Shown here in pieces: positions 33,471 through 45,200 of a DNA stretch of 64,000 bases (position 1 is its first letter; each line of letters starts with the position of its first letter). Made by a program: the position numbers and the translations under genes. Source of the DNA: Pseudovirgaria hyperparasitica (Eukaryota; Ascomycota; Dothideomycetes; Acrospermales; Acrospermaceae); contig NW_022985562.1 of assembly GCF_010093815.1 (NCBI RefSeq), positions 496,001-560,000 on the forward strand. The letters run 5' to 3'. The notes under the pieces were generated by a model. The model was not told the DNA's origin. It searched no databases and saw only the letters and a list, made by a program, of their open reading frames with translations.

Positions 33471-36326
33471 ATGGACATCCACCGCGCCCGCTTCATACCC
33501 TACCCACCGTCTGCCATAAATGCGCTCGCCTTTTCGCACGCCAGCCCGGGTCCGATCACAACGAAAAAAGGCACACAGGATCGTGCGCCAGACCCCTCCT
33601 GCTTACGCCTCGCCATAGGCCGCGCGAACGGCGACATCGAAGTCTGGAATCCGGCGAAAGGCACGTGGTTCCACGAAATCACGCTGCATGGCGGGAAAGA
33701 CCGCAGTGTCGAGGGTCTCGCCTGGACGCAAGAGCCGAGTGAAGAGGACGAGAATGGCAAGACTCAGCCTGGCCAATTGCGGCTGTTCAGCATAGGCTAC
33801 TCGAGTACTGTGACCGAGTGGAACCTGCTCACCGGACTTCCGCTGCGCCATTCCAGCGGCAGCCTCAGCCAAGTATGGTGTCTAGCGGCGCAGCCGAAAT
33901 GGACACCTTCGAGTGATGGAGCCCGGGCCGGGGAGTTTCGCGGTCAAGATCTGGCCGTCGGGTGCGCCGACGGAACACTTGCGATCTTGTCTACGGAAGA
34001 CAACGAACTCCAGTTCCGGAGAAATCTCTCGAGAGCTGCCGCCAAGAAGGCAAGAGTGCTCAGCGTGACCTACCAGACGCGAGACGTTGTCGTTGCCGGC
34101 TTCGCGGACTCGGCGATCCGGGTGTACGATGCCAGAAACGGAGCCCAGATACGCAGCATCTCACTCGTCTCCAAGAAAGAGTCACGCGGGAAAGAGACGC
34201 TGGTCTGGGTTGTTCAAATTCTGCCAAACGGCGATATCATCTCAGGAGACTCGATGGGCGAGGTTCGCGTCTTTGACGGCAAAACGTACTCTAGCTTGCA
34301 CAGACTGCAGACTCATGAGGCAGATGTGCTTAGTCTTGGTGTCAGTCAGTTCTCAAATCTCTTCTTTAGTGGGAGTACAGATCGCCGCACTGTGGTGTAC
34401 AATCAAAAGATTGCCGGGAAGAAGGCACGCAATCAGTGGAATCGCCTGTCGCACCGGCGATATCACGAGCACGATATCAAGGCCATGGCCGTCTACGAAG
34501 GCAGAAGTGTTGATGTTCTTGTCTCTGGAGGTGAGGATTGATGTCATAAGTTTAGAATAATCCAGCTGACACGCAAAGGTCTCGATGCCAACCCGGTCCT
34601 TGTACCGATTCGGGATCACGGTCAGCAGTACAGCCGCACACTGCCAATCGTACCACATCGCCCACCCATGATCACTTCGAAACGAGCCCGCATGATTGTG
34701 AGTTGGTGGGATCGAGAGGCTCGCCTATACAGAATTCCACACAAGGCTGAGGATAGTACGCCGAGCTTGTTAGCTCGACTTGCTCTACAAGGTGAAGAGA
34801 ACATCTCATGCGCTGCTCTGGCCGACGACGGAAGTCTGCTAGCCCTTGGTACCGCAGCAGGAATCCGAGTATTTCAACTGTCTGCCAAAGCGTCGGAGCC
34901 TGGTCAAGTCAAGATTAGGAAGCTAGACGGGCCGGAGGTTGTTGGTGCTCGCGTCCTGACATTCTCCCCGGACGCAAGATGGCTTGCAGTAGTCACTACA
35001 ACAAGCGATTGCAGACTTTTACGCATATTGCCCGGCCAAGATGGACAGAAAGCCAGTTTGCTGCGGCACGTTGTTGTCTTACAAAGGAGTCAGAGAGACC
35101 AGAGAGGGCACACCGATGGCTTGAACGGAGCCTGGGGCCGTTACGATGCCACAGTGGTACAGGCAGCCTTCTCCTCCGACAGCAGAATACTTGCGGTTGC
35201 CGACCTCGGGGGTCGTATAAATAGTTGGGTCCTAGAAGGGCACGAGGACTCTACTGCTCCTGAGCTGGACCTCTCAAAGCCCGCCAAGCATACCTCGTCA
35301 GATGATGACGAGAGCAGCGACGACCCCGATGACGACGACGAAGATCAGATGGCCGTCATCAAAGGGCAGCATTGGATTCCGGATGCCAGGGCTCTTCCCA
35401 GACTCGACTCCTCACCGCTCATTCTATCCTTCCGGCCCTCATCTCCAGAGCACCAAGTCGAGCCTAATGGCAATCCCGGACTTCATCCCACGCGTCATAC
35501 CCCACATGTAAAATCACACGACCTACCTCGCGGGGAGCATCGCCTTTTCGTGGTGACAGCAAGACACCGATTCTACGAGTTTGACGTGCTGAAAAACGAA
35601 ATGACGAGCTGGACGAAACGCAACCCTTCGTCCAACCTGCCGGAAGAATTCCGCGCTCTGAAGGATCTGGCCAAGGGGTGTTTCTGGGACACCACCGAGG
35701 GCAAAGACCGGCTGTGGCTCTACGGCAGCAACTGGCTGTTCATGTTCGACCTCTCCCAGGACTTTGTGTCGAGCAGCGGCGATGCCGTGGCCGGCAAGAA
35801 ACGAGACTTTCACGAAGTGCTGGAGCAGCAAAAGGAGTCTACCGGTGCCGGCGATGTGGTCAAGGGGCGAGAGCAGGAAGGCGTCGGGCGAAAGATTCGG
35901 AAGATCACGGCGAACGGCACGGGCCAGACGGTGGAATGGATCGAAAGGAAGCGGAACAAGCAGGAACGTGACGACGATGACGACGATGACGACGACGTCT
36001 TGGCATTGCCGCCATTGCAGCGAGACACCGAGGAAGATGGCCCGAATGGCAATGGCGGGACGACGACGACGACGACGACAACGGAGTTGGTGTCGAAGAG
36101 TCGAGGCCGAGGCCCTCGTTACTGGTATACGCTCAAGTACCGCCCTATCCTGGGCGTGGCTGCTATCGACAATAACAAAAACAACGACAACCATGGCCAG
36201 ACCCACGCAGCAAATGGAGACGCATCCACCCGGCCTGCACGCCTCGAGGTCGTCCTCGTCGAACGCCCGTTCTGGGACTTGGACTTGCCGCCTAGGTTCG
36301 TCGGGCCCAACGAGCGCGACAAGTAA
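33471..36326 (+). CDS. UTP4: UTP4 (cirhin), t-UTP/UtpA subunit of the SSU processome
   Basis: Two exons, 33471-34530 and 34579-36326, with a 48-nt intron (gtgagg..caaag), give about 935 aa. The join gives 'LVSGGLDANPVLVPIRD', typical of this protein. The N-terminus 'MDIHRARFIPYPPSAINALAFS' is the UTP4 signature. WD40-type blades follow ('LAIGRANGDIEVWNP', 'LAVGCADGTLAIL', 'VVAGFADSAIRVYDARNG', 'LFFSGSTDRRTVVYN', then 'LAVADLGGRINSWVL'), forming two beta-propellers. UTP4 binds the 5' external transcribed spacer of pre-rRNA in the nucleolus within UtpA and is needed for 18S rRNA maturation. Acidic, low-complexity inserts sit around residues 600-620 and 810-830 (Asp runs) and a Thr run near 850, making the protein longer than the yeast protein (about 776 aa). 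Confidence 0.95.
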
Positions 36327-38622
36327 GAAGCAAGCGCAAGTCTTTTGTTTCGTATCTCTACCCTACACCCTACCTCTACCCTACCACACCATACCATGAG
36401 CATCATCAGCGATGGCGTTGGGCATTCGGCGGCGTCTTTTTTCATACTTTCCTGCGGAGAACTTTGATATATATCTACTGTTCGGGTGGGGGGGTTTCTG
36501 CGTATGGATGGACAGAGAGGATTTGCGCTGAAAAGAAATGTATGGAAGTTGGAATGGATGTCTTATGTTCGAGTATGGGTTTTTGGATCTGAGGCAATAG
36601 ACCATTCCATGTAATGTGTCTGTGTCTGTATGTCTCTGTCTCTGTTCAAGTCACCCCCCCTGCCCCCAACTCCACAGGTCAGTGGGCCCCTAAACCGAGC
36701 ATGCCAGACGCAGAAACAGCCGGAAATCCTGATTCGCTATTGGGTGATTGATTGATTGATTGATTGATAGGTGATATACCACATACGAAGTATCAACAGA
36801 GCGTGCACCGCACTGCACGATAGCATAGCGGGTACGTACCCGTGGCGCGAAACGCGTACCATACACCATACGTAATACTCAGTGGGGTGGAGAACTGACG
36901 TGTGGGTGAGTGAGTGCAGTAGACAGTGACATTTTCCAGCAGATCCTATCCAGGAGGTAATTAATCAAACCACACACCTCCTTCCTCTCTCTCTCGCCAC
37001 TGAAGGATTAGGTTCTTTGTGAGAAGTCGCACGTGCGTGTCTGGTGCTACTTGCGTGTTCTATGGGTATGTACATGTACGTTACATGCGTGTATATGGGA
37101 ATGTATGTATGTACGTGTACACTTGTACATTGTGATTACAAGCAGTTCTCAGGGTTCAATCCAGCACGTCGGGACGCGCGTATGCAAGACAGAAGGGGGG
37201 GGGGTCCCAGCGTAGCCGCTAGACTGTATTGGGCGAGATACGCGGCTTGAGGGTCCAGACTGGGTGAGTGATGGGAGGACGTGTCACGTGGTGGACCCTT
37301 TGGGGATTGGTATTGCTGCCTGAGGTTGTGGGCGGGTTTGCGCGTCGGTTTCGAGTGGTTCTCGTATCATCGTATTTGGATTACTTACGCTTGGTGGATT
37401 GCAGGAGGTGTTAGAGTCGAGGTGATTACTGGGTGTATGTTCCGTCACTGTCACTGTCAACGTCGAGATCAAACGTCTACGGTGCGGGTGCACTCTGCGA
37501 CATGGCAGATGGGATGGGCTCATCAGCATATGTTAAATTTCCACAGCTTCTTGTTCTGTCCGGAATGGAACAGTGTCTTTCTTGCGCTTGGGTAGATGGA
37601 TGGATGGTTCAAGGGCTATCCTGGATGGAGAGGAGAGTGCTTGCGAAAGGCGATACGCAGAGAGAGAAGACAAAGACAACAAGCAAGTCCGCCGCGCAAT
37701 GGAAGAAGAAGCCAAGGCCAGAGTGTGTCTTGTGTCGGGGGTGTGGTGTCTAAAGAAAGGGCAGCGGACGGCCCCTTTGCCGGCGAGACTAAGAATAATA
37801 CGTGTGCGTGCCATGTAATTACAGTAAGTAACTGATGAGCCCTGTGCGAATGTCTTGCGTTTTGCTTGACGGGGTGAGGAGGGAGCAATGATCGTCTGCG
37901 TTGCTGACTGCGTGGTGTGTGTAGCGATCATGAAGTAAGTAGTCGTAGTCTCTTGGTCCATAGAACGAAGCAGATGGTGATTGATACAAGAGCATTACCA
38001 CCACCACCACCACCACCACCATCGAATCTTCATCACTTCCCTTCATCTGCTGGACTCGCGGCATCTGGACATCATCGTCGTCGTCGTTTCGCGTGCAGAT
38101 CCAGAACGTGAGTTACGACAGCACCTCTTGGTGTGGTCGTTGGCCAATCACGGCAGGCACGCTAAGCAGTCGTCGTCAGCTCTGGGTGGATTGCGCATCC
38201 ACGCCAAACCGTCTGCGTCGTCGTCTCTTCGTCGTCCCTCATCGCCCATTTACCCTTCTCTTCCCTCCCACTACTACACCACTTTCTCTGCTCCATTCGT
38301 CCCGTATCCTCCACCGAGTCCCCCTCGACATCCTACCTACCTACCTCGCCGTCGCTGCCTTGCGATCCGACTACTACTCACTCGACCTGCATCACCCCAG
38401 CCTTCTCGTCCCTCACGTCCCAGTAGTTCGCGTGCACTGGCCGCGCGCCCGTGGCGGATTCGTTACCCGGGCTGTGCAAAAGAACAATCCGCAGGCTACG
38501 ACATTCGACCAACCCGCCATTAAGACTGCGACGCCCCGCCAGTTTCTTTGCAAGAAACCAATCCACCCATACTCGCATCCATTGTGGCTGGCTATTCACA
38601 CATTAGATCACGCCTGCGCACC
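36327..38622. other. 2.3-kb intergenic region, UTP4 downstream / PNG1 upstream
   Basis: No gene is recognised. It contains GATT tetramers near 36747-36769, a G run at 37194-37204, and CCA trinucleotides at 37997-38022. The last 600 bp before PNG1 are C/T-rich, as in many fungal promoters and 5' leaders, and read as long Ser/Pro/Arg frames without meaning. Confidence 0.45.
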
Positions 38623-40037
38623 ATGGCGAGCTCCTCACGGCACGAGGCTGCCGACCTTGACCTCGACGCCGGCTACGGCTCGCAATGGGCAAAGTCCATG
38701 ACGGAGCAGTTCAGACAGCTGCTGAGCACGCGGAGGATGAACGACCTGACGACTCGCTCGACGGCCCAAATATCACGCTCTGGTTCTCCAGGACCGACTG
38801 ATTATCGGAGATCACTGCACAGCGGCTCCGCGCAACAACAGCAACAACAACAACAACCTCCGTCTTACTCTTCACTTCGAAACATACCTCTCGTACCAAC
38901 ACCGCCTTCAGATCCGAAATCGCTGCGCTTTCGCAATAAACTACTATCCCTATCCGACGTACCACGGCGCTGGGAGAACCCTGGTCTGCTCGACGAAGCA
39001 TTGCGCGCAGTGCCGCTGGAACAAATATACAATGAAGCAGAGGAGGAAAGCCAGATTCTACGAGCAGAGGCCGAGAGCTTAGGTGGCGGCAAGAAGGCCA
39101 TGTGGGGTTATCAAGACTGTGTTGTTCGAGCGCTGCTCCGGTGGTTCAAGCGATCGTTCTTTACCTACGTCAACAACCCGCCTTGCTCGAAGTGCATGTC
39201 TCCATCAATCGCCATTGGCATGGCTGCGCCCATTCCCGACGAACAGGCCCGCGGCGCCAACCAGGTCGAGCTCTATCAATGCATCAACGAGGTCTGCAAG
39301 CACTACGAACGCTTCCCGCGATACAACGATGCATTCGTCCTTTTGCAAGAACGACGAGGCCGCGTAGGCGAGTGGACCAACTGCTTCTCGATGCTCTGCC
39401 GGGCTGTCGGCTCCAAAGTTCGTTGGGTGTGGAACAGTGAAGACCACGTCTGGACCGAAGTCTACTCCGTGCACCGTAAGCGATGGATACACGTTGATGT
39501 TTGTGAGGAGGTTTGGGACAAGCCGTTGCTCTACACTCTAGGTATGTATTATGACTTGGTCCGCATCGTCTGTCGCCGCCACTGACTTGCATATCAGGCT
39601 GGGGTAGAAAACTAGCCTACTGTATAGCGTTCTCGGCGGAAGGTGCCATGGACGTCACTAGGCGCTATGTCCGGAATCCACAGACTCACGCCGCAGACCG
39701 CAACGCGGCCCCCGAGTCCGTCGTACTGCACATCATGGACGAGATCCGAGCGATCCGTCGCGGGAAGATGACCAAGCAAGACAAGTTCCGTCTCGAAGGC
39801 GAAGACATGAGGGAGAACCGCGAGCTGCGCCACTATGTTATCCACGCCATCGCCTCGGAGATTATCAAGCTGAAACCAGCCGACATTGTCTCAGGCCGGA
39901 TACCCCAAGTTACCAGGAGCGATGCCGACGCTCAGAAGGCAGCCGAGAGCAGACAGAAACAGGAATGGGTCCGCTCTCGAGCGCAAGGCCGAGGCAACCC
40001 TAACCAGCACCACCAACACGACCAAGGACACCGGTGA
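38623..40037 (+). CDS. PNG1: PNG1 transglutaminase-fold protein, catalytic Cys absent
   Basis: Two exons, 38623-39541 and 39598-40037, give about 452 aa. The join gives '[30 protein letters not shown]', the classic PNG1 continuation. The fold is that of cytoplasmic peptide:N-glycanase, which removes N-glycans from misfolded ERAD substrates. The zinc site is present as 'CSKC' plus the 'C.NEVC' pair. The catalytic triad is incomplete: where active enzymes read 'GRCGEW', this protein reads 'GRVGEW' (Val248 at 39364-39366), while His275 (DHVWTEV) and Asp292 (WIHVD) remain. Neurospora PNG1 is known to lack activity for the same kind of reason and to have a separate role in polar growth. An N-terminal Gln run is coded at 38836-38860. 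The ATG is in good context (caccATGG). Confidence 0.94.
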
Positions 40038-40813
40038 TGTTCGGGCTTGGTATCAGAAACATACTTTACACCGCATCTTGCAAGCGTAGACTTGCTCGAT
40101 TAAAGAGACATGCTGAAGGCACGGCTACGCCCGTGAGTAAGAGTCGCAGCACTCACCATGAGGTCGCTATTGAGACGTCTCTGACCACCCCACCCAGAGG
40201 CCTGGACGATGAGATTGGGCCCGGACAGGGCGGCTCCGTCTCATGATACTTTGTATTTGTACGCTCCGCACTCAGGCGAGCCTCGAGACCGTCTCAGACC
40301 GCACATGCATCATCAGCTCGGCGTCCGGCATTGTCTACATGATCGTACACCCTCCTCGATTACTCATTCCGAATGACGTTGGGGCCTCGAACTAATTTCT
40401 TATGTTGCTCATCCTTACTCTTTATACCATGACATGCAGCGAGCCAGTCTTCAGACTCACTACTGTGTTCTGATTGCTCATCATCATCGTCATCATCATC
40501 ATCGTATCCTATCGCTCCCCTCTTCCATTTGTTGTCGACACATGGGCGCTCTGGCTTCGAGTCGCCCGATCTCATACATCAAACCATCATCATATCATCA
40601 TTGTCATGATCGCTACCATCATCATCGCCAGTCTCTCGCAACATTGGCGCGAGGTGTCTTTTTGGGGGGGTTTTGGCGCAAGGAGGGACGAATGGAACCT
40701 GCATGGTTTGCTTCTTTGTTTTGTCTGGTTCGACGCCACGTTTCTATTCTATTCGATTCGATTCTATCACATCTTTATGGATCTTTGCCAATCCATTTTC
40801 TTGTTTTTTTGTT

Positions 40814-40845
40814 AAGGTTAGGGATAGGGATAGGGATAGGGTTGA
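40814..40845 (+). repeat. short telomere-like interstitial repeat
   Basis: Successive TTAGGG / ATAGGG / ATAGGG / ATAGGG / TTGAGG units occur here. Fungal telomeres are usually TTAGGG repeats, so this may be a degenerate interstitial copy, or simply a G-rich microsatellite. Confidence 0.5.
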
Positions 40846-40883
40846 GGAATATTCCGATAATGGGCCCTCATACCATGATTTAT

Positions 40884-40920
40884 TGATGGATGGATGGATG
40901 GATGGATGGATGGATGGATG
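40884..40920 (+). repeat. (GGAT)n microsatellite
   Basis: About nine tandem GGAT tetranucleotides downstream of PNG1. Confidence 0.9.
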
Positions 40921-41451
40921 ACAGGTTCTGAAAGGGAAAAGAAAAGTTTGTCTAGATAATCTGGTCGGGCAGGCATATGATTGTGTGGTGGATAGAAAGA
41001 ATGGTGATTGGGGAGATGGATGTGTGTGTGTGTGTGTGTGAATAGATGAGATGTACAGTCACTCGAGTTTTTGTCAGGCTGAGATGATGAGAGAGAGAGA
41101 GAGGGACTGGACTGTAGGGTGGATGGATGGCATTGAATTGCATGAATGGAAGGATGCGAATACGAACTATCAAAGCATGAATGAATGTCTTTTGTGAATT
41201 GTATCTATTGTCTGCGTGCCTCAGGCCTTGTGCCTTGTGTGTATGTATGTGTGTGTGTGTGTGTGTGTGACTAAGCGAGCGGAAAAGGACTAGTAGGTAG
41301 AGTTGGCAACTTGGGCTCAGGGGAGACTAGAGGAGGCTAAAAATAGAATGGAGCAGTCGGGAGAAAGAGCACATACACACAGACCAGGTAGAATGTAGAA
41401 TGTAACTGCCGAGGGTGGTGCCCTGTGGCTGTGGCTGTGGCTGTGGCTTTG

Positions 41452-41503
41452 AGTAGTGAGTTAGTGGGTAGTGAGTTAGTGGGTAGTGAGTTAGTGGGTA
41501 GTG
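41452..41503 (+). repeat. 15-bp minisatellite
   Basis: Three and a half copies of a unit reading gtagtgagttagtgg, near-perfect, in non-coding DNA. Confidence 0.8.
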
Positions 41504-41573
41504 GACAGTGGTAGTGGCGCAGCAGTAGGGCGAATTAGACTAGGCAAGGTAGTTTGTGACTTTGTGTAGAACG

Positions 41574-41646
41574 TGGGGCGTAGGACGTAGGACGTAGAAC
41601 GTAGGACGTAGGACGTAGAATAGGACGTAGAACGTAGAACGTAGCG
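41574..41646 (+). repeat. GTAGGAC/GTAGAAC minisatellite
   Basis: Tandem copies of a short unit (gtaggac or gtagaac, 8-10 bp with linkers). Confidence 0.8.
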
Positions 41647-41794
41647 TAGGGCAGGGCATAGTAAGGCAGGAACAGTGTATAGTACAGCGTGGTATAGGAG
41701 TATAGTATAATAGTATGATATATGTCTTTCTCTTAGGAGTGTTTTTTTGAGATAGCTTTCTAGACGGGTTTTTTAGATGGGCTTTTATTATGTC

Positions 41795-41945
41795 CTATGT
41801 GTGCTGTTGTTCTACTGTTCTATGTGTACTGTTGTTCTACGCGTGCTGTTCTATGTGTGCTGTTCTATGTGTGCTGTTCTATGTGTGCGGTTCTATGTGT
41901 GCTGTTCTATGTGTGCTGTTCTATGTGTACTGTTCTATGTGTGTT
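41795..41945 (+). repeat. 15-bp TGTTCTATGTG minisatellite
   Basis: About ten tandem copies of a 14-15-bp unit containing tgttctatgtg, with small variations between copies. Confidence 0.85.
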
Positions 41946-43114
41946 GCTCCCCGTGACCTCGAGTAATTGAATGCTTATAAATAGAAACGTCGGGCCGGGT
42001 GATGGTTTGGGGTTGGGGCAGAATGGGGACGCGCGACGCCACGGTATGGTATGGTATGGTCTGGCATGGCGATACGCGCATATGGCAAGGTAAGGTAGGA
42101 CAAGGCACGGCGAGGTAAGGGGAGGTAGGTCGAGGCAAGGCAAGACTTGTTTGCTTGCTTACTCGTGGTGCTTGTGCGTGGATGTCTATGGTCGTGACGA
42201 AGTGCGTGCTTAATTGAACTATATTCCTGTTGACAGTCTAGTATTATAGGACGGATGAATAATACAGCAGACGGCATCCAGCAGACGGCAGAACGGAAGA
42301 TGGCGTACGGACATGGGCACGGAAACGGCAAAGTAGATTCAGGTAGTAGATTATAAGTAGATTCAAGTAAAATACGGCCCCCAAGGTGTGTGTCTGTCTG
42401 TGGAGGGCATAGACAGATAGCCAGCCTTGGGGGTTTGATACGTCTTTTTGGGGGTTTTGGGGAGGAGATGTGGAACTGTAGATCGACTTGTGATGGTGAT
42501 GAGATGGTTATGGATTAGATATGTATGTGTATATGTCCATGGACTGAGTGAATATTGATGTTGATGGTTATGATGATGACTCTCGAGAGTGTCTACAGTA
42601 GTAAGGCAGTGAGCGATGGATTGACTTGACTTGCTACCACCACACAGCCCAGCCCAGCCATACCAGTCCAGGCGGATTTGGGGGCGTTTGTTAGGGGCGC
42701 AGTCAGCACCCTTGGCCATGCTAATCTGCGGGTCTGCGGGCTGAGAAACTGCCCAATGCTTTTTGAGCTGCGCGTGTTTCTTGTGGGGGCCTCGCGTACA
42801 TACTTTACATAAAGCAATGTCATGGACTGACTGACTGTCTGTCTGTCCTCGTTCCTCTGCCTTGCGTTGACTTGCCTTTCCATCCATTCATCCAAAGAGG
42901 GTTCTTCTTTCTGAGCGACTCACTCGTTATTGTTGTTTTGGCATCGTCGTCGTCGATTGATCACACTCTCGCTTCCTGGTCGATTGATTGAGTCTTCAGC
43001 CGTTTCGGAATTGGATAGCCTTGCGGGCTGTGGTGTGACTTTGGCCTCACTTTTGGCATAGCTACGATCCGGACTTTGGTTTTATCGAACAGACAGTCAA
43101 GACGATCGGTCAGA

Positions 43115-44195
43115 ATGGGGAAAGCAGGCCGTTTCGCGTGCATTTTTGTGCCCATGGGCCTCACCATAGCTTCGTTGCTGTGTCTGTTGCTCGTCTTTCT
43201 GGGTGGACTGGTGCGTCAATTCCCCCCCTCTCACAACTAAATATGCGTTTCGCGAGAGACGACGACTAACAAAGGCGACACGCAGAGCAAGTCCAACGCC
43301 CTAGGAAGCCTGTATTTCATGCAGCTAGACGCCTCAAACTTCACCGCGAACCCCGATCTCAGCGCCGTCGACTTCACCGACATCGACGACCAGTTCCTCG
43401 ACATGTTCAAGAGCTCGTTTGCAAAGGGCGACCTGAAGGACTTTTACAACATCTACATCTGGAACTACTGCGATGGCACGGCAGACGACAAATCGGGCGA
43501 TAAGACGATCGACCACTGCTCGTCCCGCCAGGCGGCGTACTGGTTCAACGTCAAGGAGGTGTGGGGCATGGACGGCGCCGCGCTGGCCGACCACTTCCCG
43601 AAGGCGCTCGACGACGGCCTGAAGGTGTACGAGAAGGTCGCAAAGTTCATGTTTGCCTGCTATACTGTGGCCTTTTGGGTGACTGTCGCGGAGATTGTGG
43701 TGGGTATTCTGGCCATCTTCTCGCGGTGGGGCAGCCTGTGCACGACCATTGTGTCAACCGTACGTTATTCACCCATACCCTTCTGAATCAAGGCCATACA
43801 GCTAACCGCCAAACCAGGCCGCCGGCATCTTCGTCACCGCCGCCGCAATAACCTCGACCGCGCTCTTCGCCACCTTCACCGGCATCGTCAACACCTCCCT
43901 CAAGCCCTACCACATCCACGCCTCCATGTCGACCAAGATGCTCGCCATCGTCTGGCTGGCCGTCGCCTTCAACGTCGGCGCCGGCTTCTTCTGGCTCATC
44001 TCGACGTGCTGCTGCTCCGGCAAGAGCGACCCCAAGCACAAGAAGACGACGTTTGCCCAGCGCACGCCGTACACGTATGAGCCGCTGCACGACCACCACC
44101 ATGCCGGTGGTGCTGTTCCGCTGGGGCAGATGGGTCCTGGTGGGGCCTACAAGGGCGGAAATAATGCGTATGAGCCGTTTAGGTCGCATGCTTGA
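43115..44195 (+). CDS. SUR7/PalI-family plasma-membrane protein
   Basis: Three exons, 43115-43210, 43286-43759 and 43818-44195, give 315 aa, all joins in phase 0 (gtgcgt..gcag; gtacgt..ccag). Four membrane segments are visible: about residues 12-32 (in exon 1, 'GLTIASLLCLLLVFL'), 172-190 ('FACYTVAFWVTVAEIVVGIL'), 200-220 and 238-262 ('MLAIVWLAVAFNVGAGFFWL'). Between TM1 and TM2 is a long extracellular loop with 'FYNIYIWNYCDG', the characteristic SUR7-family motif, followed by a second Cys ('DHCSS'). SUR7 proteins mark eisosomes (MCC domains) of the plasma membrane and affect endocytosis and wall organisation. The cytosolic tail begins with 'STCCCSGK', whose cysteines may be palmitoylated (inference). 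The assignment is to the family only; the orthologue is not fixed. Confidence 0.88.
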
Positions 44196-45200
44196 GCGGC
44201 TTGGTGGTGGTAGTGGTGGTGGTGATGGGGACGGTAGCGATTTGAGGGGGTGTGGGCATGTTTTTACATTCGTAAAATCTCACGAGTGAACGATCTTTTC
44301 TTTTTTGATAATGCGCTCGGATACCACGACGGTTTTGGGGTTCATTGGGCTGGTGACGTGGAGACAAAATGTGGGGAGGAGATGATGGTTTTTTATATAT
44401 TCGTTGTCTATATTGTACGAATATCAACGTTGGTCCGGATCTGAACTGAAGAAATGGGCATTATTAGGGATCATGGGTTTGTTTTTGTTTGTGAATTGCT
44501 TGATTGCATGCAGCGTGATGCTACTACCTACGTAAGTCGACCGGGATGACCCTTGACGGACAAAAATAGTAGCGCCCTAAGATCGCTAGGAGGAGTGGAG
44601 AATCGCTCAATTGCGGCCATATAGCACTCGCTATATAGGTATCTCCAGACAGAGGAGTTGACAAAACAGTGTATGGCTAACTTCCAGAAGCTGTGAGCAT
44701 ATGATAAACGACTCTATAGAGAGATGGACGCGGTAATAACGTCTTGGCCCCTCTCTATCGGTGAGGAGTGAAGAGTCTGCCTTGCCCTGGGCCGGACAAG
44801 TTTGGCGCTTCCTTCGTATCGAGAGAGGCTGAGCGTTGTGTGTGTTGTTCGTCTAAGAGGCCTGCATTGGAACACCGAGCAGCAGCATCAGCAGCAGCAT
44901 TTACGTCAATCCGGTTGATCAGAACAAACATCTTCCCCCCCCCCCCCCCCCCGCGCTTCCCTGCCGCCTGTGGCTTGCCCGAAAGCCTAATCACTTGACA
45001 CGCCTCCTACATAACTTTCAGCTGCCCGAGCAAGTCTTCCTTTCTTGGTCGTCCGTCCCCCAGGAGCGTTGTCCGTCACCCACCCCCCATAGACCTGAAA
45101 GCAAGTTTCGCATAGAGTTTGTTCGGGGCACGATGTCCTACTAGCCGGCGCTGGCTTTGCGAGTGTGTGTGTGAGTGTGTGTGTGTACAAGTCGTCGAAG
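44196..45200. other. intergenic region, SUR7 downstream / GRDP upstream
   Basis: No gene is recognised. A poly-C tract at 44936-44952 and a (GT)n run at 45164-45184, right before the next start codon, are the visible features. Confidence 0.45.

Larger units (their letters stand above)
40038..43114. other. 3.1-kb intergenic region, PNG1 / SUR7
   Basis: No gene is seen. The stretch is dominated by tandem repeats: ATC trimers (40475-40502), a degenerate telomere-like AGGGAT run (40814-40845), GGAT tetramers (40884-40920), GT runs (41021-41040 and 41241-41268), a 15-bp unit (41452-41503), an 8-10-bp GTAGGAC unit (41574-41646) and a 15-bp TGTTCTATGTG unit (41795-41945). The SUR7 promoter must lie in the last few hundred bases. 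Confidence 0.5.

Noticed and set aside
37145-37175. tRNA T-arm-like sequence (ggttcaatccag)
   Set aside because: No matching stem, anticodon arm or acceptor stem can be drawn around it.
37981-38523. Plus-strand open frames just upstream of PNG1
   Set aside because: Pro/Ser/Arg/His low complexity from CCA repeats and a C/T-rich leader. PNG1 has its own good start at 38623.
44936-44952. Poly-C tract before the GRDP gene
   Set aside because: A homopolymer whose length is likely unreliable; no function can be inferred.
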